Shown piece after piece: positions 1 to 8,870 of a stretch of 64,000 bases of DNA (positions within the stretch are counted from its first letter, which is position 1; each line of letters opens with the position of its first letter). The stretch is from Agromyces terreus (GTDB lineage: Bacteria; Actinomycetota; Actinomycetes; Actinomycetales; Microbacteriaceae). Position numbers and translations under genes: made by a program. Location: contig NZ_WBIS01000005.1 of NCBI RefSeq assembly GCF_009749465.1, forward strand, positions 1 to 64,000, read 5' to 3'. Below the pieces are notes generated by a model. That model had not been told where the DNA came from, did not search any database, and worked only from the letters and a program-made list of their open reading frames with translations.

Positions 1-279
1 GGCAGCCGCGGCGGACTCCGCAGCGGCAGGCTCGGCCGCGGCGGGCTCCGCAGCGGCAGGCTCGGCAGCGGCAGGGGCCTCGGCGCCGTCGCCGGCGCCG
101 TCGGCCGCGAGGCCCTCCTGGTGGGCGGAGATCAGGTCGACGAGCTCGCCCTTGCGGCGCTTGGAGCCGCCGGGGATGCCGAGCGAGGCGGCGAGCTCCT
201 GGAGCTCGGCGACCTTCAGGGTCGAGAGTCGGGTGCGGTTCGCCGCGCCGGATTCGGCGTGGTCGGTTGCGTTGGTCAC
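1..279 (-). CDS. rho: Transcription termination factor Rho, N-terminal part (runs off the left edge)
   Basis: Only the first 93 codons are present. The GTG start at 277-279 follows an AAAGGA ribosome-binding site about 9 nt upstream. Residues about 18-55 (LSTLKVAELQELAASLGIPG and on, with a basic SKRRKGELVDLI stretch) match the Rho N-terminal helical domain. After that comes a low-complexity Ala/Glu/Pro run (AAAEP units) cut by the window edge. Actinobacterial Rho proteins usually carry a long disordered insert at this place before the RNA-binding and ATPase domains, so this fits. The position just after thrB is the usual actinobacterial order. Rho is the RNA-dependent helicase that ends transcription. 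The catalytic domains are outside the window, so identity rests on the N-terminal domain plus synteny. Confidence 0.85.
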   Translation of the reverse strand, partial: MTNATDHAESGAANRTRLSTLKVAELQELAASLGIPGGSKRRKGELVDLISAHQEGLAADGAGDGAEAPAAAEPAAAEPAAAEPAAAESAAAA

Positions 280-527
280 TGGGTATGTTCCTTTCCCCCG
301 GTGGCAAGAGCTGCCGACCCAGGAGAGCTGGTCGTCGACACGTCGCAGGTCATGCGCGGAGCGCAGACGTGCGCGAGAACGAGAGCAAGGGATTGCTGGG
401 AATTGCACGATGCGACGATGGACGCGAACAGTGCGTCACTCGTCGGGTGCCCCTCAATGCTATCACCCGAGGAGCACCCCGCGGATCCGCGACCCGCCCT
501 GTGGAGGACAGGTGGCCGCGGAACCGA
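280..527 (-). other. rho leader / thrB-rho intergenic region, no gene seen
   Basis: These 248 bases hold no convincing reading frame. They contain a possible extended -10 promoter for rho and a short perfect palindrome (CGCGGATCCGCG) near 480-491. A leader of this size in front of rho would allow autoregulation, which is known for rho in other bacteria, but no specific leader structure was recognised. Confidence 0.4.
457..465 (-). promoter_or_regulatory. Possible extended -10 promoter for rho
   Basis: On the minus strand the sequence reads TGATAGCAT, a TGN extension followed by TAGCAT (fits TANNNT). No clear -35 hexamer lies 17 bp upstream. It lies about 180 nt before the rho start, so it would give a long leader. 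Confidence 0.3.
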
Positions 528-1487
528 TCAGCCGTCTGCCCGCGTGACCGTCGCGCCCAGGAAGTCGACCGCGAGGGGCAGCGGCTGCCACGCCGTCTCG
601 GCCGCCTGCTCGACGAGGCGGATCGCCTCGGCGCGCTCGCTCGGGTCGCTCGCGAGCACGAGGATCGACGGTCCGGCGCCGGACACGACGGCCGGATGCC
701 CCGCCGCGCGGAGTTCGCGGATGAGACGGTCGGTCTCGGGCATCGCCTGCGCGCGGTAGTGCTGGTGCAGCTTGTCTTCGGTCGCCTGCAGGAGCAGCTC
801 GGGGCTCTGGATGAGGGCCGCGACGAGCAGCGCCGAGCGCGACACGTTGAACACGGCGTCTTCGTGCGGCACCGACTCGGGCTGCAGCGATCGCGCCAGC
901 GCCGTCGACATCTCGTGCTCGGGAACGAGCACGAGCGGCGAAACACCCCGGTGCACGATGAGCTTCTTGTGCCTGGGTCCGTCGGGCGTGACCCACGCGA
1001 TCGTGAGCCCGCCGAACAGGGCGGGGGCGACGTTGTCGGGGTGGCCTTCGAGCTCGGTCGCGACCTCGAGCAGGTCGTCGGCGCTGAAGTCGACGATGCC
1101 CTCGAGGAGCCCCGATGCCGCGATGACGCCCGCGACGATCGCGGCGCCCGAGGAGCCGAGCCCTCGGCCGTGCGGGATGCTGTTGCGTGCGACGAGCCGG
1201 ACCGAGGGCATCTCGACCCCCGCGCGTGCGAAGGTGTGCGCCATGGCGCGCACGACGAGGTGCGACTCGTCGAGCGGCACCTCTCCTTCGCCGACGCCGT
1301 GGACGGAGATCTCGTGGGCCGCGGCATCCGTCGCTTCGACCTCGAGGTCGTCGTACAGGGCGAGCGCGAGGCCGAGGGTGTCGAAGCCCGGGCCGAGGTT
1401 CGCGCTGGTCGCGGGCACCTTCACGTGCACGCGGCGCCCGACGACGGAACTGGGGGCACCGTCGGGCGCGAGCGCGGCGTCGCTCAT
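528..1487 (-). CDS. thrB: Homoserine kinase
   Basis: 319 aa GHMP-family kinase that phosphorylates homoserine to O-phosphohomoserine, the substrate of ThrC. The three GHMP motifs are visible: PATSANLGPGFDTLG at about residues 25-39, HGRGLGSSGAAIVAG at about 106-120 (the ATP-binding glycine loop), and SGAGPSILVL near the C-terminus. The reading frame is open further upstream, but the ATG at 1485-1487 is preferred: it overlaps the thrC stop codon as ATGA, giving translational coupling, and it leaves the normal family length. It is the last gene of the aspartate-family operon before rho. Confidence 0.97.
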   Translation of the reverse strand: MSDAALAPDGAPSSVVGRRVHVKVPATSANLGPGFDTLGLALALYDDLEVEATDAAAHEISVHGVGEGEVPLDESHLVVRAMAHTFARAGVEMPSVRLVARNSIPHGRGLGSSGAAIVAGVIAASGLLEGIVDFSADDLLEVATELEGHPDNVAPALFGGLTIAWVTPDGPRHKKLIVHRGVSPLVLVPEHEMSTALARSLQPESVPHEDAVFNVSRSALLVAALIQSPELLLQATEDKLHQHYRAQAMPETDRLIRELRAAGHPAVVSGAGPSILVLASDPSERAEAIRLVEQAAETAWQPLPLAVDFLGATVTRADG

Positions 1488-2581
1488 GAGGTGAGCCCGA
1501 GCACCGCGGCGATCTGCGCCGTGTCGACCGGGACGACGGTCGGCTGGACGTCGGATCCGTCGGCCGTGCGGAGGGCCCACTGGGGGTCCTTCAGCCCGTG
1601 CCCGGTGACCGTGAGCACGACGCGCGAGCCGGCCGGGACGACGCCGGCCTCGGAGCGCTCGAGGAGGCCGGCGACCGAGATGGCCGACGCGGGCTCGACG
1701 AAGATGCCGACCTCGGCCGACAGGATGCGCTGCGCCTCGAGGATCTTGTCGTCGTCGATCGCGCCGAAGTAGCCGTCGGTCTCATCGCGCGCGGAGAGCG
1801 CGAGCTCCCACGAGGCGGGGTTGCCGATGCGGATCGCGCTGGCGATGGTGTCGGGATCGCGCACCGGCTCGCCGCGCACGATGGGAGCGGAGCCGGATGC
1901 CTGGAACCCGAACATGCGGGGCATGCGCGTGCTGTTGCCCGCCGCGAGGTCTTCGCGGTAGCCGCGCGTGTACGCGGTGTAGTTGCCGGCGTTGCCCACC
2001 GGGATGAAGTGGAAGTCGGGGGCGTCGCCGTGCGCCTCGACGATCTCGAACGCGGCGGTCTTCTGCCCCTCGATGCGGTCGTTGTTGACCGAGTTGACGA
2101 GGTGCACGGCGTAGTTCTCGGCGAGGTCGCGCGCGATGTCGAGGCAGTCGTCGAAGTTGCCCTGCACCTGGATCAGCTCGCCGTTGTGCGCGATGGCCTG
2201 GCTGAGCTTGCCCATGGCGATCTTGCCCTCGGGCACGAGCACGGCGGCCTTGATGCCCGCGTGCGTGGCGTACGCGGCGGCGGAGGCCGAGGTGTTGCCG
2301 GTCGAGGCGCAGATGACGACCTTCGCGCCGTGCTCGACGGCCTTGGTCACGGCCATGGTCATGCCGCGGTCCTTGAACGAGCCGGTCGGGTTCATGCCCT
2401 CGTACTTCACCCACACGTCGGCGCCCGTGCGGCGCGAGAGCGCCGGTGCGGGCAGGAGCGGCGTGCCACCCTCGCCGAGCGTGACGACGGGCGTGGCGTC
2501 GGTGACGTCGAGCCGGTCGGCGTATTCGCGGATGACGCCCCGCCATTGGCGGGACGTGGCCTTGGGGGTGGGCTGGTTCAC
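1484..2581 (-). CDS. thrC: Threonine synthase
   Basis: 365 aa PLP-dependent fold-type II enzyme converting O-phosphohomoserine to threonine. The PLP lysine is K70 in NPTGSFKDRGM. ASTGNTSASAAAYA and the glycine-rich PVGNAGNYTAY segment bind the cofactor phosphate. The short length without the yeast/E. coli-type N-terminal extension is typical of Gram-positive and actinobacterial ThrC. The GTG start at 2579-2581 overlaps the hom stop codon (GTGA), and its own stop overlaps the thrB start, so hom, thrC and thrB are translated as a coupled set. Confidence 0.97.
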   Translation of the reverse strand: MNQPTPKATSRQWRGVIREYADRLDVTDATPVVTLGEGGTPLLPAPALSRRTGADVWVKYEGMNPTGSFKDRGMTMAVTKAVEHGAKVVICASTGNTSASAAAYATHAGIKAAVLVPEGKIAMGKLSQAIAHNGELIQVQGNFDDCLDIARDLAENYAVHLVNSVNNDRIEGQKTAAFEIVEAHGDAPDFHFIPVGNAGNYTAYTRGYREDLAAGNSTRMPRMFGFQASGSAPIVRGEPVRDPDTIASAIRIGNPASWELALSARDETDGYFGAIDDDKILEAQRILSAEVGIFVEPASAISVAGLLERSEAGVVPAGSRVVLTVTGHGLKDPQWALRTADGSDVQPTVVPVDTAQIAAVLGLTS

Positions 2582-3888
2582 AATGCTCCTTCGACTCGGA
2601 GGACGGACGCGACGGATACGACGACGGGGTTCTCGGCGAGGGAGGCGACGGTCTCGGCGAGCGCGGACTCCGTCGCCTGGTGCGTTCCGATGACCAGCGT
2701 AGCCCGCTCGGACCCCTCGCTCACCGTCTGCTGCAGCTGCTCGACCGAGACGTCGTGCTCGGCGAACACGTGCGCGATGCGCTCGAGCACGCCGGGCTCG
2801 TCGGCCACCTCGAGCGTGATCGCGTAGCGCGTGGTGATGCGCCCGATCTCGAACACGGGCATCTCGGCGTGCGTCGACTCGGCCGTGCCCGGACCGCCCA
2901 CGACGTGCCGGCGGGCGATGGCGACGAGGTCGCCGAGCACGGCGGAGGCCGTCTGCACGCCCCCGGCCCCGGCGCCGTAGAACATCAGGGGGCCGGCGGC
3001 GGATGCCTCGACGAAGACGGCGTTGTTCGCGCCGCGCACCGCGCCGAGCGGGTGCTCGCGCGGCACCAGGGCGGGGTAGACGCGTGCGGAGACGCCCTCT
3101 TCGCCCGTCTCGGCGTCGACGAGCCGCTCGCAGATCGCGAGGAGCTTCACGACGAAGCCGGCGCGGCGGGCGGATTCGACCTGCTCGGCCGTCACGCCGG
3201 TGATGCCCTCGCGGTGCACGGCCTCGACGGGGACGCTCGTGTGGAACGCGATGCTCGCGAGGATCGCGGCCTTCTGCGCGGCGTCGTAGCCGCCGATGTC
3301 GGCGGTCGGGTCGGCCTCGGCGTAGCCGAGCTCCGTCGCGGTGGCGAGCGCGTCCTCGAGCGAGGCGCCGGTCGTGTCCATGCGGTCGAGGATGAAGTTC
3401 GTGGTGCCGTTGACGATGCCGAGGATGCGCTCGATGCGGTCGCCGGCGAGGCTCTCGCGGAGCGGGCGGATGATGGGGATCGCGCCGGCCACGGCGGCCT
3501 CGTACGAGAGCTGCGCCCCGACCTGTTCTGCGGCGGCGTAGAGCTCGGGGCCATGGGTGGCGAGGAGGGCCTTGTTGCCGGTGACGACGTCGGCGCCCGC
3601 GGCGATGGCCTTCAGGACGAGGGTGCGTGCCGGTTCGAGCCCGCCCATGAGCTCGATCACGATGTCGGAGCCGATGATGAGCTCGTCGGCGTCGGTCGTG
3701 AGGAGCTCGCGCGGCAGGTCGACGTCGCGTCTGGCCTCGAGGTCGCGCACGGCGATGCCGACGAGTTCGATGCGCGCGCCGATGCGGTGGGCGAGCTCGT
3801 CGCCGTGCTCGAGCAGGAGCCGGGCGACCTGGGAGCCGACGGACCCGGCCCCGAGCAGGCCGACCCGGATGGAGCGGTACTCGATCAT
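2578..3888 (-). CDS. hom: Homoserine dehydrogenase
   Basis: 436 aa. Reduces aspartate semialdehyde to homoserine with NAD(P)H, the branch point to threonine and methionine. The N-terminal Rossmann loop is GLLGAGSVGSQVARLL (residues about 10-25). The conserved catalytic-domain block IVNGTTNFILDRM follows. A C-terminal ACT domain (ITLEVADEPGVLERIAHVF and following) suggests threonine feedback control, as known for actinobacterial Hom. The start at 3886-3888 is fixed by the ATGA overlap with lysA. A longer upstream extension of the frame is shadow sequence inside lysA. Confidence 0.97.
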   Translation of the reverse strand: MIEYRSIRVGLLGAGSVGSQVARLLLEHGDELAHRIGARIELVGIAVRDLEARRDVDLPRELLTTDADELIIGSDIVIELMGGLEPARTLVLKAIAAGADVVTGNKALLATHGPELYAAAEQVGAQLSYEAAVAGAIPIIRPLRESLAGDRIERILGIVNGTTNFILDRMDTTGASLEDALATATELGYAEADPTADIGGYDAAQKAAILASIAFHTSVPVEAVHREGITGVTAEQVESARRAGFVVKLLAICERLVDAETGEEGVSARVYPALVPREHPLGAVRGANNAVFVEASAAGPLMFYGAGAGGVQTASAVLGDLVAIARRHVVGGPGTAESTHAEMPVFEIGRITTRYAITLEVADEPGVLERIAHVFAEHDVSVEQLQQTVSEGSERATLVIGTHQATESALAETVASLAENPVVVSVASVLRVEGAL

Positions 3889-5306
3889 TCGGTGGTTCCT
3901 CCGGAGTGGTTGGAATCGGGGTGCTGCGGGATGCCGGCGTCGCGGGCGAGCAGGTCGTCGACGGTCTCGCCGTGCACGATCACCCTGGCCGCGCCGTCGC
4001 GGACCGCGACGACCGCGGGGCGCGGCACGTGGTTGTAGTTGCTCGCGAGCGACCAGCAGTAGGCGCCGGTCGCAGCGACGGCGACGAGGTCGCCGGGCGC
4101 CACGTCGTGCGGGAGGTAGTCGGCGTCGACGACGATGTCGCCGGACTCGCAGTGCTTGCCCGCCACACGCACGAGGGCCGCGGGCTCGTCGGAGACGCGG
4201 GCCGCGAGCCGGACCGTGTAATCGGCGCCGTAGAGCGCGGTGCGGGCGTTGTCGCTCATGCCGCCGTCGACCGAGATGTAGTGGCGCCAGCCCCACTCGG
4301 TCGGCACGGGCTTGACGGTGCCGACCCGGTAGAGGGTGACGCCGGCCGGGCCGATGATCGAGCGACCGGGTTCGAACGCGAGCTTCGGCACGGGCACGCC
4401 GTGGTCGCGGCAGGCGCGTGCGACGGCGTCGGCGATGCCCTGCGAGATCTGCTCGATGGGGGTGGGGTCGTCGACCGAGGTGTAGGCGATGCCGAAGCCC
4501 CCGCCGAGGTTGAGTTCGGGCACCGGGCTCACGCGAGCGAGCTCGGCGTGCGCGGCGAGCAGCCGTTCGGCCGACTCGGCGAAGCCGGCGGAGTCGAAGA
4601 TCTGCGAGCCGATGTGGCAGTGCAGGCCGAGCAGGTCGAGCGAGGGGTGCGAGCGGATGCGCGTGCCGAGCTCGACCGCGCGGTCGAGCGAGACGCCGAA
4701 CTTCTGGTCTTCATGGGCGGTGGCGAGGAACTCGTGGGTCGAGGCGTGCACCCCGCTGTTGACCCGGAGCCGGACGCGCTGCACCCGGCCCGCGGCCGCA
4801 GCGGCCCGCGCGACGCGCTCGATCTCGATCTCGGAGTCGATGACGATCGCCCCGACGCCCGCCTGCACGGCCCGCTCGATCTCATCGAGCGACTTGTTGT
4901 TGCCGTGGAACCCGAGGCGTGCGGGGTCGGCACCCGCGGCGAGCGCGACGGCGAGCTCGCCGCCGCTGCACACGTCGACCGCGAGGCCCTCGGCGGTGAC
5001 CCAGCGCACGACCTCGGTGGAGAGGAACGCCTTGCCGGCGTAGTACACGGTCGCGGCGGTGCCGGCGGAGGCGGCGGCCGACTCGAACGCGGCCAGGAAC
5101 CGGCGGGCCCGTGCACGCACGTCGGCCTCGTCGACCACGTAGAGCGGTGTGCCGAACCGGTCGGCCAGGTCGGGGAGCGCGACGCCGCCGATCTCGATCG
5201 CCCCGTCGTCGTCGCGGCGGGCTCCGGAGGGCCAGACCTGCTCGGCGAGGGCGTTCGGATCGGCGGGCGCGCGCAGCCACGACGGGACGGCGGTGGTCGT
5301 TGCCAC
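3885..5306 (-). CDS. lysA: Diaminopimelate decarboxylase
   Basis: 473 aa fold-type III PLP enzyme, last step of lysine synthesis (meso-diaminopimelate to lysine). The PLP lysine is K92 in VYYAGKAF. Further family marks are the glycine loop LNLGGGFGIAY, the EPGRSIIGPAG block and the C-terminal HCESGDIV segment whose Cys completes the active site across the dimer. I chose the GTG at 5304-5306 because AGAGG lies 7 nt before it. A GTG 14 codons upstream (5348) has no ribosome-binding site but is possible. The gene heads a coupled run lysA-hom-thrC-thrB with 4-bp overlaps. Confidence 0.95.
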   Translation of the reverse strand: MATTTAVPSWLRAPADPNALAEQVWPSGARRDDDGAIEIGGVALPDLADRFGTPLYVVDEADVRARARRFLAAFESAAASAGTAATVYYAGKAFLSTEVVRWVTAEGLAVDVCSGGELAVALAAGADPARLGFHGNNKSLDEIERAVQAGVGAIVIDSEIEIERVARAAAAAGRVQRVRLRVNSGVHASTHEFLATAHEDQKFGVSLDRAVELGTRIRSHPSLDLLGLHCHIGSQIFDSAGFAESAERLLAAHAELARVSPVPELNLGGGFGIAYTSVDDPTPIEQISQGIADAVARACRDHGVPVPKLAFEPGRSIIGPAGVTLYRVGTVKPVPTEWGWRHYISVDGGMSDNARTALYGADYTVRLAARVSDEPAALVRVAGKHCESGDIVVDADYLPHDVAPGDLVAVAATGAYCWSLASNYNHVPRPAVVAVRDGAARVIVHGETVDDLLARDAGIPQHPDSNHSGGTTE

Positions 5307-5489
5307 GGGGAACCTCTGGGGACGGGGCGGATCTCGGGCTTCGCTCACGGCGAGCGAATCCGGATGCGGTTCGGTGGAGCGTGCAGCGCGCAGCCCTTGT
5401 GGGGCGGCCTGCCCGCGAGTCTACCGAGCGGGATCGCGGCGGCCGAATCCGATGACGTCGGACGCCGCGGGCCGCGAACGGGCCGCGGG

Positions 5490-6458
5490 TCAGGGGGCGT
5501 CGCAGGTGCCCCGGGTGCGGAGCGAGTCCTCCTCGAAGGCGACGTCGGTCGCCGCGAACGCGATCTTCGCGTGACCCGAGGTGACGGCGATGTCGTCGAC
5601 CATGAGTCCCTCGGGCAGGTACTGGGCCACGCACACGTCGATCGGCGAGTCGCCGAGCACCTGCTGGGCGAATCCCTTGAGGTCGAGGTCGTTGCCGCCC
5701 GCGGAGAGCTCGACGCCGACGGGGGTGAGCAGCACGCTCGTGCCCGCGGCCTCGGCCTCGGCGGTGACCGACGCGCTGAGTTCGAACCCGAGCACCTCGA
5801 ACGGCATGCGGAATCCGATGGCGTCGTCGCCGAGCGAGATCTCGCCGTCGACGCCGGGGATGTCGACGAATGCGTTGACGGATGCCTCGTCGATGTCGAC
5901 CGTGCCGGCGACGCGGTCGATCGTGCGGCCCTCCTGCACGGGGACGCCGTGGGCGACGACGTGCGCGTCGAGGGGGTTGCCGTTCACCGCGAGCTCGGGG
6001 GCGTCGAGGGTGATCTGCTCGAATGATCCGGTCGCCAGCTGGGCGAGCACGGAGAACCCGCCGATGTGCGCGGTGACCTCGCCCTCGACGCCGCCGGGCA
6101 GGTTCTGCTCGGTCTGGTCGACGATGCGCTGCTCGAGCAGCGACCGGGTGACGAGGTCGGCGACCACGAGCACGGCGGCGAGCGCGACCACGCACGTGAG
6201 CACGATCACCCAGGGCGCGACGCGTCGCTTCCGACGCGGTTCGGCCGCGACCGGCGCCGCTGCGCCCCCGGCCTCTCCGGGCAGCGGCTCGATGACCTCG
6301 GTGCTGCGGACGTCGTCGAGGACGGCGGTCTGCTCGAGCTCCTCGCGAGGGGCCGGATCGCCGCCCTCCGCCGTTGCGAGCGCGTCGGCCTCGACCGCAG
6401 GAGGCTGCTCCGCGGCATCCGCCCGCTCGTCGCGGTTCTCGTCGGATGGTGTGCTCAC
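5490..6458 (-). CDS. LmeA-like membrane-anchored protein (DUF2993)
   Basis: 322 aa. An acidic, probably disordered cytoplasmic N-terminus (1-75) and a basic RRKRR stop are followed by one transmembrane helix (about 81-101) and an extracytoplasmic domain. The domain has the layout of the LmeA/DUF2993 family (phospholipid-binding, beta-rich, with an NLPGGVEGEVTAHIGGFSVL start and a conserved Cys near the C-terminus). In mycobacteria LmeA affects lipomannan mannan elongation; a role at the membrane or cell envelope is inferred here. It lies 58 bp downstream of argS on the same strand and is probably co-transcribed with it. Confidence 0.8.
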   Translation of the reverse strand: MSTPSDENRDERADAAEQPPAVEADALATAEGGDPAPREELEQTAVLDDVRSTEVIEPLPGEAGGAAAPVAAEPRRKRRVAPWVIVLTCVVALAAVLVVADLVTRSLLEQRIVDQTEQNLPGGVEGEVTAHIGGFSVLAQLATGSFEQITLDAPELAVNGNPLDAHVVAHGVPVQEGRTIDRVAGTVDIDEASVNAFVDIPGVDGEISLGDDAIGFRMPFEVLGFELSASVTAEAEAAGTSVLLTPVGVELSAGGNDLDLKGFAQQVLGDSPIDVCVAQYLPEGLMVDDIAVTSGHAKIAFAATDVAFEEDSLRTRGTCDAP

Positions 6459-6516
6459 TGGTGCCTCCGAGGTCGTCGTGGTCGCGGTGCCGGCGTCGCC
6501 GGCCGCGGGCGTGCGG

Positions 6517-8190
6517 TCACATGCGCTCGGGCGCCGAGACGCCCAGTAGGTCGAGCCCGTTGCGCAGCACCTGGCCGGTGGCGTCGTTCAGGTGGAGGCG
6601 GGTGCGATGCAGATCGCCGATGGGCTCCTCGCCGAGGGGCAGCACGCGGCAGTTGTCGTACCAGCGGTGGTAGAGGCCGGCGAGCTCCTCGATGTAGCGG
6701 GCGACGCGGTGCGGCTCGCGCAGCTCGGCCGCCTGGGCGACGATGCGCGGGAACTCCTGCAGCGCGCCGAGCAGCGCCGACTCGGTCTCGTGCTCGAGCA
6801 GTTCGGGCGCGAACGCCGAGCGGTCGAGGCCGACGGATGCCGCGTTGCGGTCGACCGCGCAGGTGCGGGCGTGGGCGTACTGCACGTAGAAGACGGGGTT
6901 GTCGTTCGTGCGGCGCGTGAGGATCTCGGGGTCGATCGTGAGCGGCGAGTCGGCGGGATACCTGGCGAGCGTGTAGCGCAGCGCATCGGTGCCGAGCCAG
7001 GCCTGCAGGTCGTCGAGCTCGATGATGTTGCCGGCGCGCTTGGAGAGCTTCGCGCCGTTGATCGACACGAGCTGCCCGATGAGCACCTCGATGTCGCGCT
7101 CGGGGTCGTCGCCCGCCGCGCCCGCGAGCGCCTTGAGGCGGTGCACGTAGCCGTGGTGGTCGGCGCCCAGCAGGTAGATCTTGTGCCCGAAGCCGCGGTC
7201 GCCCTTGTCGAGGTAGTAGGCCGCGTCGGCGGCGAAGTACGTGTACACGCCGTTGCCTCGGCGGATGACGCGGTCCTTGTCGTCGCCGAAGTCGGTCGTG
7301 CGCACCCAGACCGCGTCGTCCTCGTCGTAGACATGGCCCTGGGCGCGGAGGCGCTCGACCGCGGTGTCGACGTCGGAGAGGCCGTCGTCGTTCCTCGCGT
7401 GCAGGCGGCGCTCGCTCGTGAAGACGTCGAAGTGCACGTTGAAGCGCTCGAGGGACTCGCGGATCTCGCCGAGCTGCAGCTCGTAGGCGATCTCCTTCGC
7501 GGTGTGCAGCGCGACGTCGTCGGCGAGGGCGAGCAGGTTCGGCTCGCGCTCGAGGACGCGCGCGGCGAGGTCGGCGATGTAGCTGCCCGGGTAGCCGCCC
7601 TCGGGCGTGGGCTCCCCCTTGGCCGCGGCGAGCACCGAGCGGCCGAAGACGTCCATCTGGTTGCCGGCGTCGTTGATGTAGTACTCGTTCGCGACGTCGG
7701 CGCCCGCGGCGCGGAGCACACGCGAGATCGAGTCGCCGAGCGCGGCCCAGCGCGTGTGCCCGATGTGCAGCGGACCGGTGGGGTTCGCCGACACGAACTC
7801 GAGGTTGATGCGCTCGCCCGCGAGCTTGTCGCTGCGCCCGTAGTCGGCGCCGGCGTCGACGATGGCCTTCGCGAGCGCGCCCGCGGCGGCGGCGTCGAGG
7901 CGCACGTTGATGAACCCGGGGCCGGCGACCTCGGCGCTCGTGACGCCGTCGACGGCGGCCAGCCCGGTCGCCAGCTCGGACGCGACCTCGCGCGGGTTCG
8001 AGCCGAGCGGCTTGGCCAGGCGCATGGCGATGTTCGAGGCCCAGTCGCCGTGGTCGCGGTTCTTCGGGCGCTCGAGCACGATCTGCTCGGGCGTCAGCAC
8101 GAGCTCGACGTCGTCGCCCGCGCGCCGACGTCGTTCGACCAGGTCGGTCACGAGGTCGAACAGGACACGGGAGAGATCGTCGGGAGTCAC
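6517..8190 (-). CDS. argS: Arginyl-tRNA synthetase
   Basis: 557 aa class I aminoacyl-tRNA synthetase that charges tRNA-Arg. It shows the HIGHT signature at residues 142-146 (ANPTGPLHIGHT), the KLSKRAGN motif equivalent to KMSKS in the C-terminal half, an N-terminal Add-1 domain (1-110) and a helical DALR anticodon-binding domain at the end. The GTG start at 8188-8190 is supported by AGGATC about 8 nt upstream. The same bases also form a -10 hexamer (TAGGAT) 6 nt before the start, so the message may be leaderless. It opens the argS-lysA-hom-thrCB run, an arrangement common in actinobacteria. Confidence 0.97.
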   Translation of the reverse strand: MTPDDLSRVLFDLVTDLVERRRRAGDDVELVLTPEQIVLERPKNRDHGDWASNIAMRLAKPLGSNPREVASELATGLAAVDGVTSAEVAGPGFINVRLDAAAAGALAKAIVDAGADYGRSDKLAGERINLEFVSANPTGPLHIGHTRWAALGDSISRVLRAAGADVANEYYINDAGNQMDVFGRSVLAAAKGEPTPEGGYPGSYIADLAARVLEREPNLLALADDVALHTAKEIAYELQLGEIRESLERFNVHFDVFTSERRLHARNDDGLSDVDTAVERLRAQGHVYDEDDAVWVRTTDFGDDKDRVIRRGNGVYTYFAADAAYYLDKGDRGFGHKIYLLGADHHGYVHRLKALAGAAGDDPERDIEVLIGQLVSINGAKLSKRAGNIIELDDLQAWLGTDALRYTLARYPADSPLTIDPEILTRRTNDNPVFYVQYAHARTCAVDRNAASVGLDRSAFAPELLEHETESALLGALQEFPRIVAQAAELREPHRVARYIEELAGLYHRWYDNCRVLPLGEEPIGDLHRTRLHLNDATGQVLRNGLDLLGVSAPERM

Positions 8191-8196
8191 CCGCAG

Positions 8197-8222
8197 ATCC
8201 TATCGTTCGACGTTGATAGGGT
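8197..8222. promoter_or_regulatory. Divergent -10 elements of argS and the 8229 lipoprotein gene
   Basis: Minus strand: TAGGAT at 8197-8202, 6 nt before the argS GTG. Plus strand: TAGGGT at 8217-8222, 6 nt before the ATG at 8229. Only 38 bp separate the two start codons, so each promoter's -35 region lies in or next to the other gene. Both messages would start at or near the first base of the start codon. Confidence 0.55.
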
Positions 8223-8228
8223 CTGTCC

Positions 8229-8858
8229 ATGTCCCGCCCAGTGATGAACGGCATCGGCCGCCCGTTCCGCCCGATCGTCGCCTCCTTCCTGCTCGTCGCG
8301 GCCTCCGCGGCGCTGTTGAGCGGGTGCGCCGCCGGCGATCCCACGGCGACGTCGACCGCAGACGGCACCGACGTGCCCGTGCAGAGCACCGAGCCCGCCA
8401 CGCCCTCCGCCGAGCCCGACCCGGCGATCCCGTTCGCGATCGAGTGCGACACGCTGCTCACGCCCGAGCAGCTCTACGCGTTCAACCCGAACTACGGCGT
8501 CGCACCCGACTACGCCCCGTCGGCGCGCACGGTGGCGACGCTCGTCGAGGAGCACGAGGGCACCTCGTGCGGCTACCTCAACCAGACGAGCGGCGACGTC
8601 ATCGAGATCGCCGTCGCGACGCCGAGCGAGTCGGCCGCCACGACCCTCGCCAACGACGCCGCCGCCGCGAGCACCGCGGTGCCGACCTACGGCACCCCTC
8701 CCGAGGTGAGCGGCTACTTCACCCGTTCCGGAGAGAACGGCCAGGTGCAGGTGTTCACCGGCCCCTACTGGGTGGTCGTCGACTCCACGGCGTTCTTCGA
8801 GCCGGGCGACGCCCAGACGCTCGTCGCCGACGTGCTCGCGAACCTGCCCGCGAGCTGA
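8229..8858 (+). CDS. Secreted lipoprotein of unknown function
   Basis: 209 aa. A signal peptide with a hydrophobic core (about 15-31) ends in a lipobox LLSGC, with the lipidated Cys at residue 33. A Thr/Ser/Ala/Pro-rich linker and a globular domain beginning at about residue 68 with a conserved-looking ECDTLLTPEQLYAFNP follow. I do not recognise the domain. The ATG at 8229 sits 6 nt after a -10 hexamer; an ATG at 8244 is an alternative. It is followed by the ROK gene after 12 bp, so the two are probably one unit. Confidence 0.8.
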   Translation: MSRPVMNGIGRPFRPIVASFLLVAASAALLSGCAAGDPTATSTADGTDVPVQSTEPATPSAEPDPAIPFAIECDTLLTPEQLYAFNPNYGVAPDYAPSARTVATLVEEHEGTSCGYLNQTSGDVIEIAVATPSESAATTLANDAAAASTAVPTYGTPPEVSGYFTRSGENGQVQVFTGPYWVVVDSTAFFEPGDAQTLVADVLANLPAS

Positions 8859-8870
8859 CGAGGAGGCATC

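Noticed and set aside
3906-6026. Plus-strand frame of about 700 codons opposite lysA
   Set aside because: Shadow of lysA and the DUF2993 gene; composition is Arg/Asp/Gly-rich without motifs.
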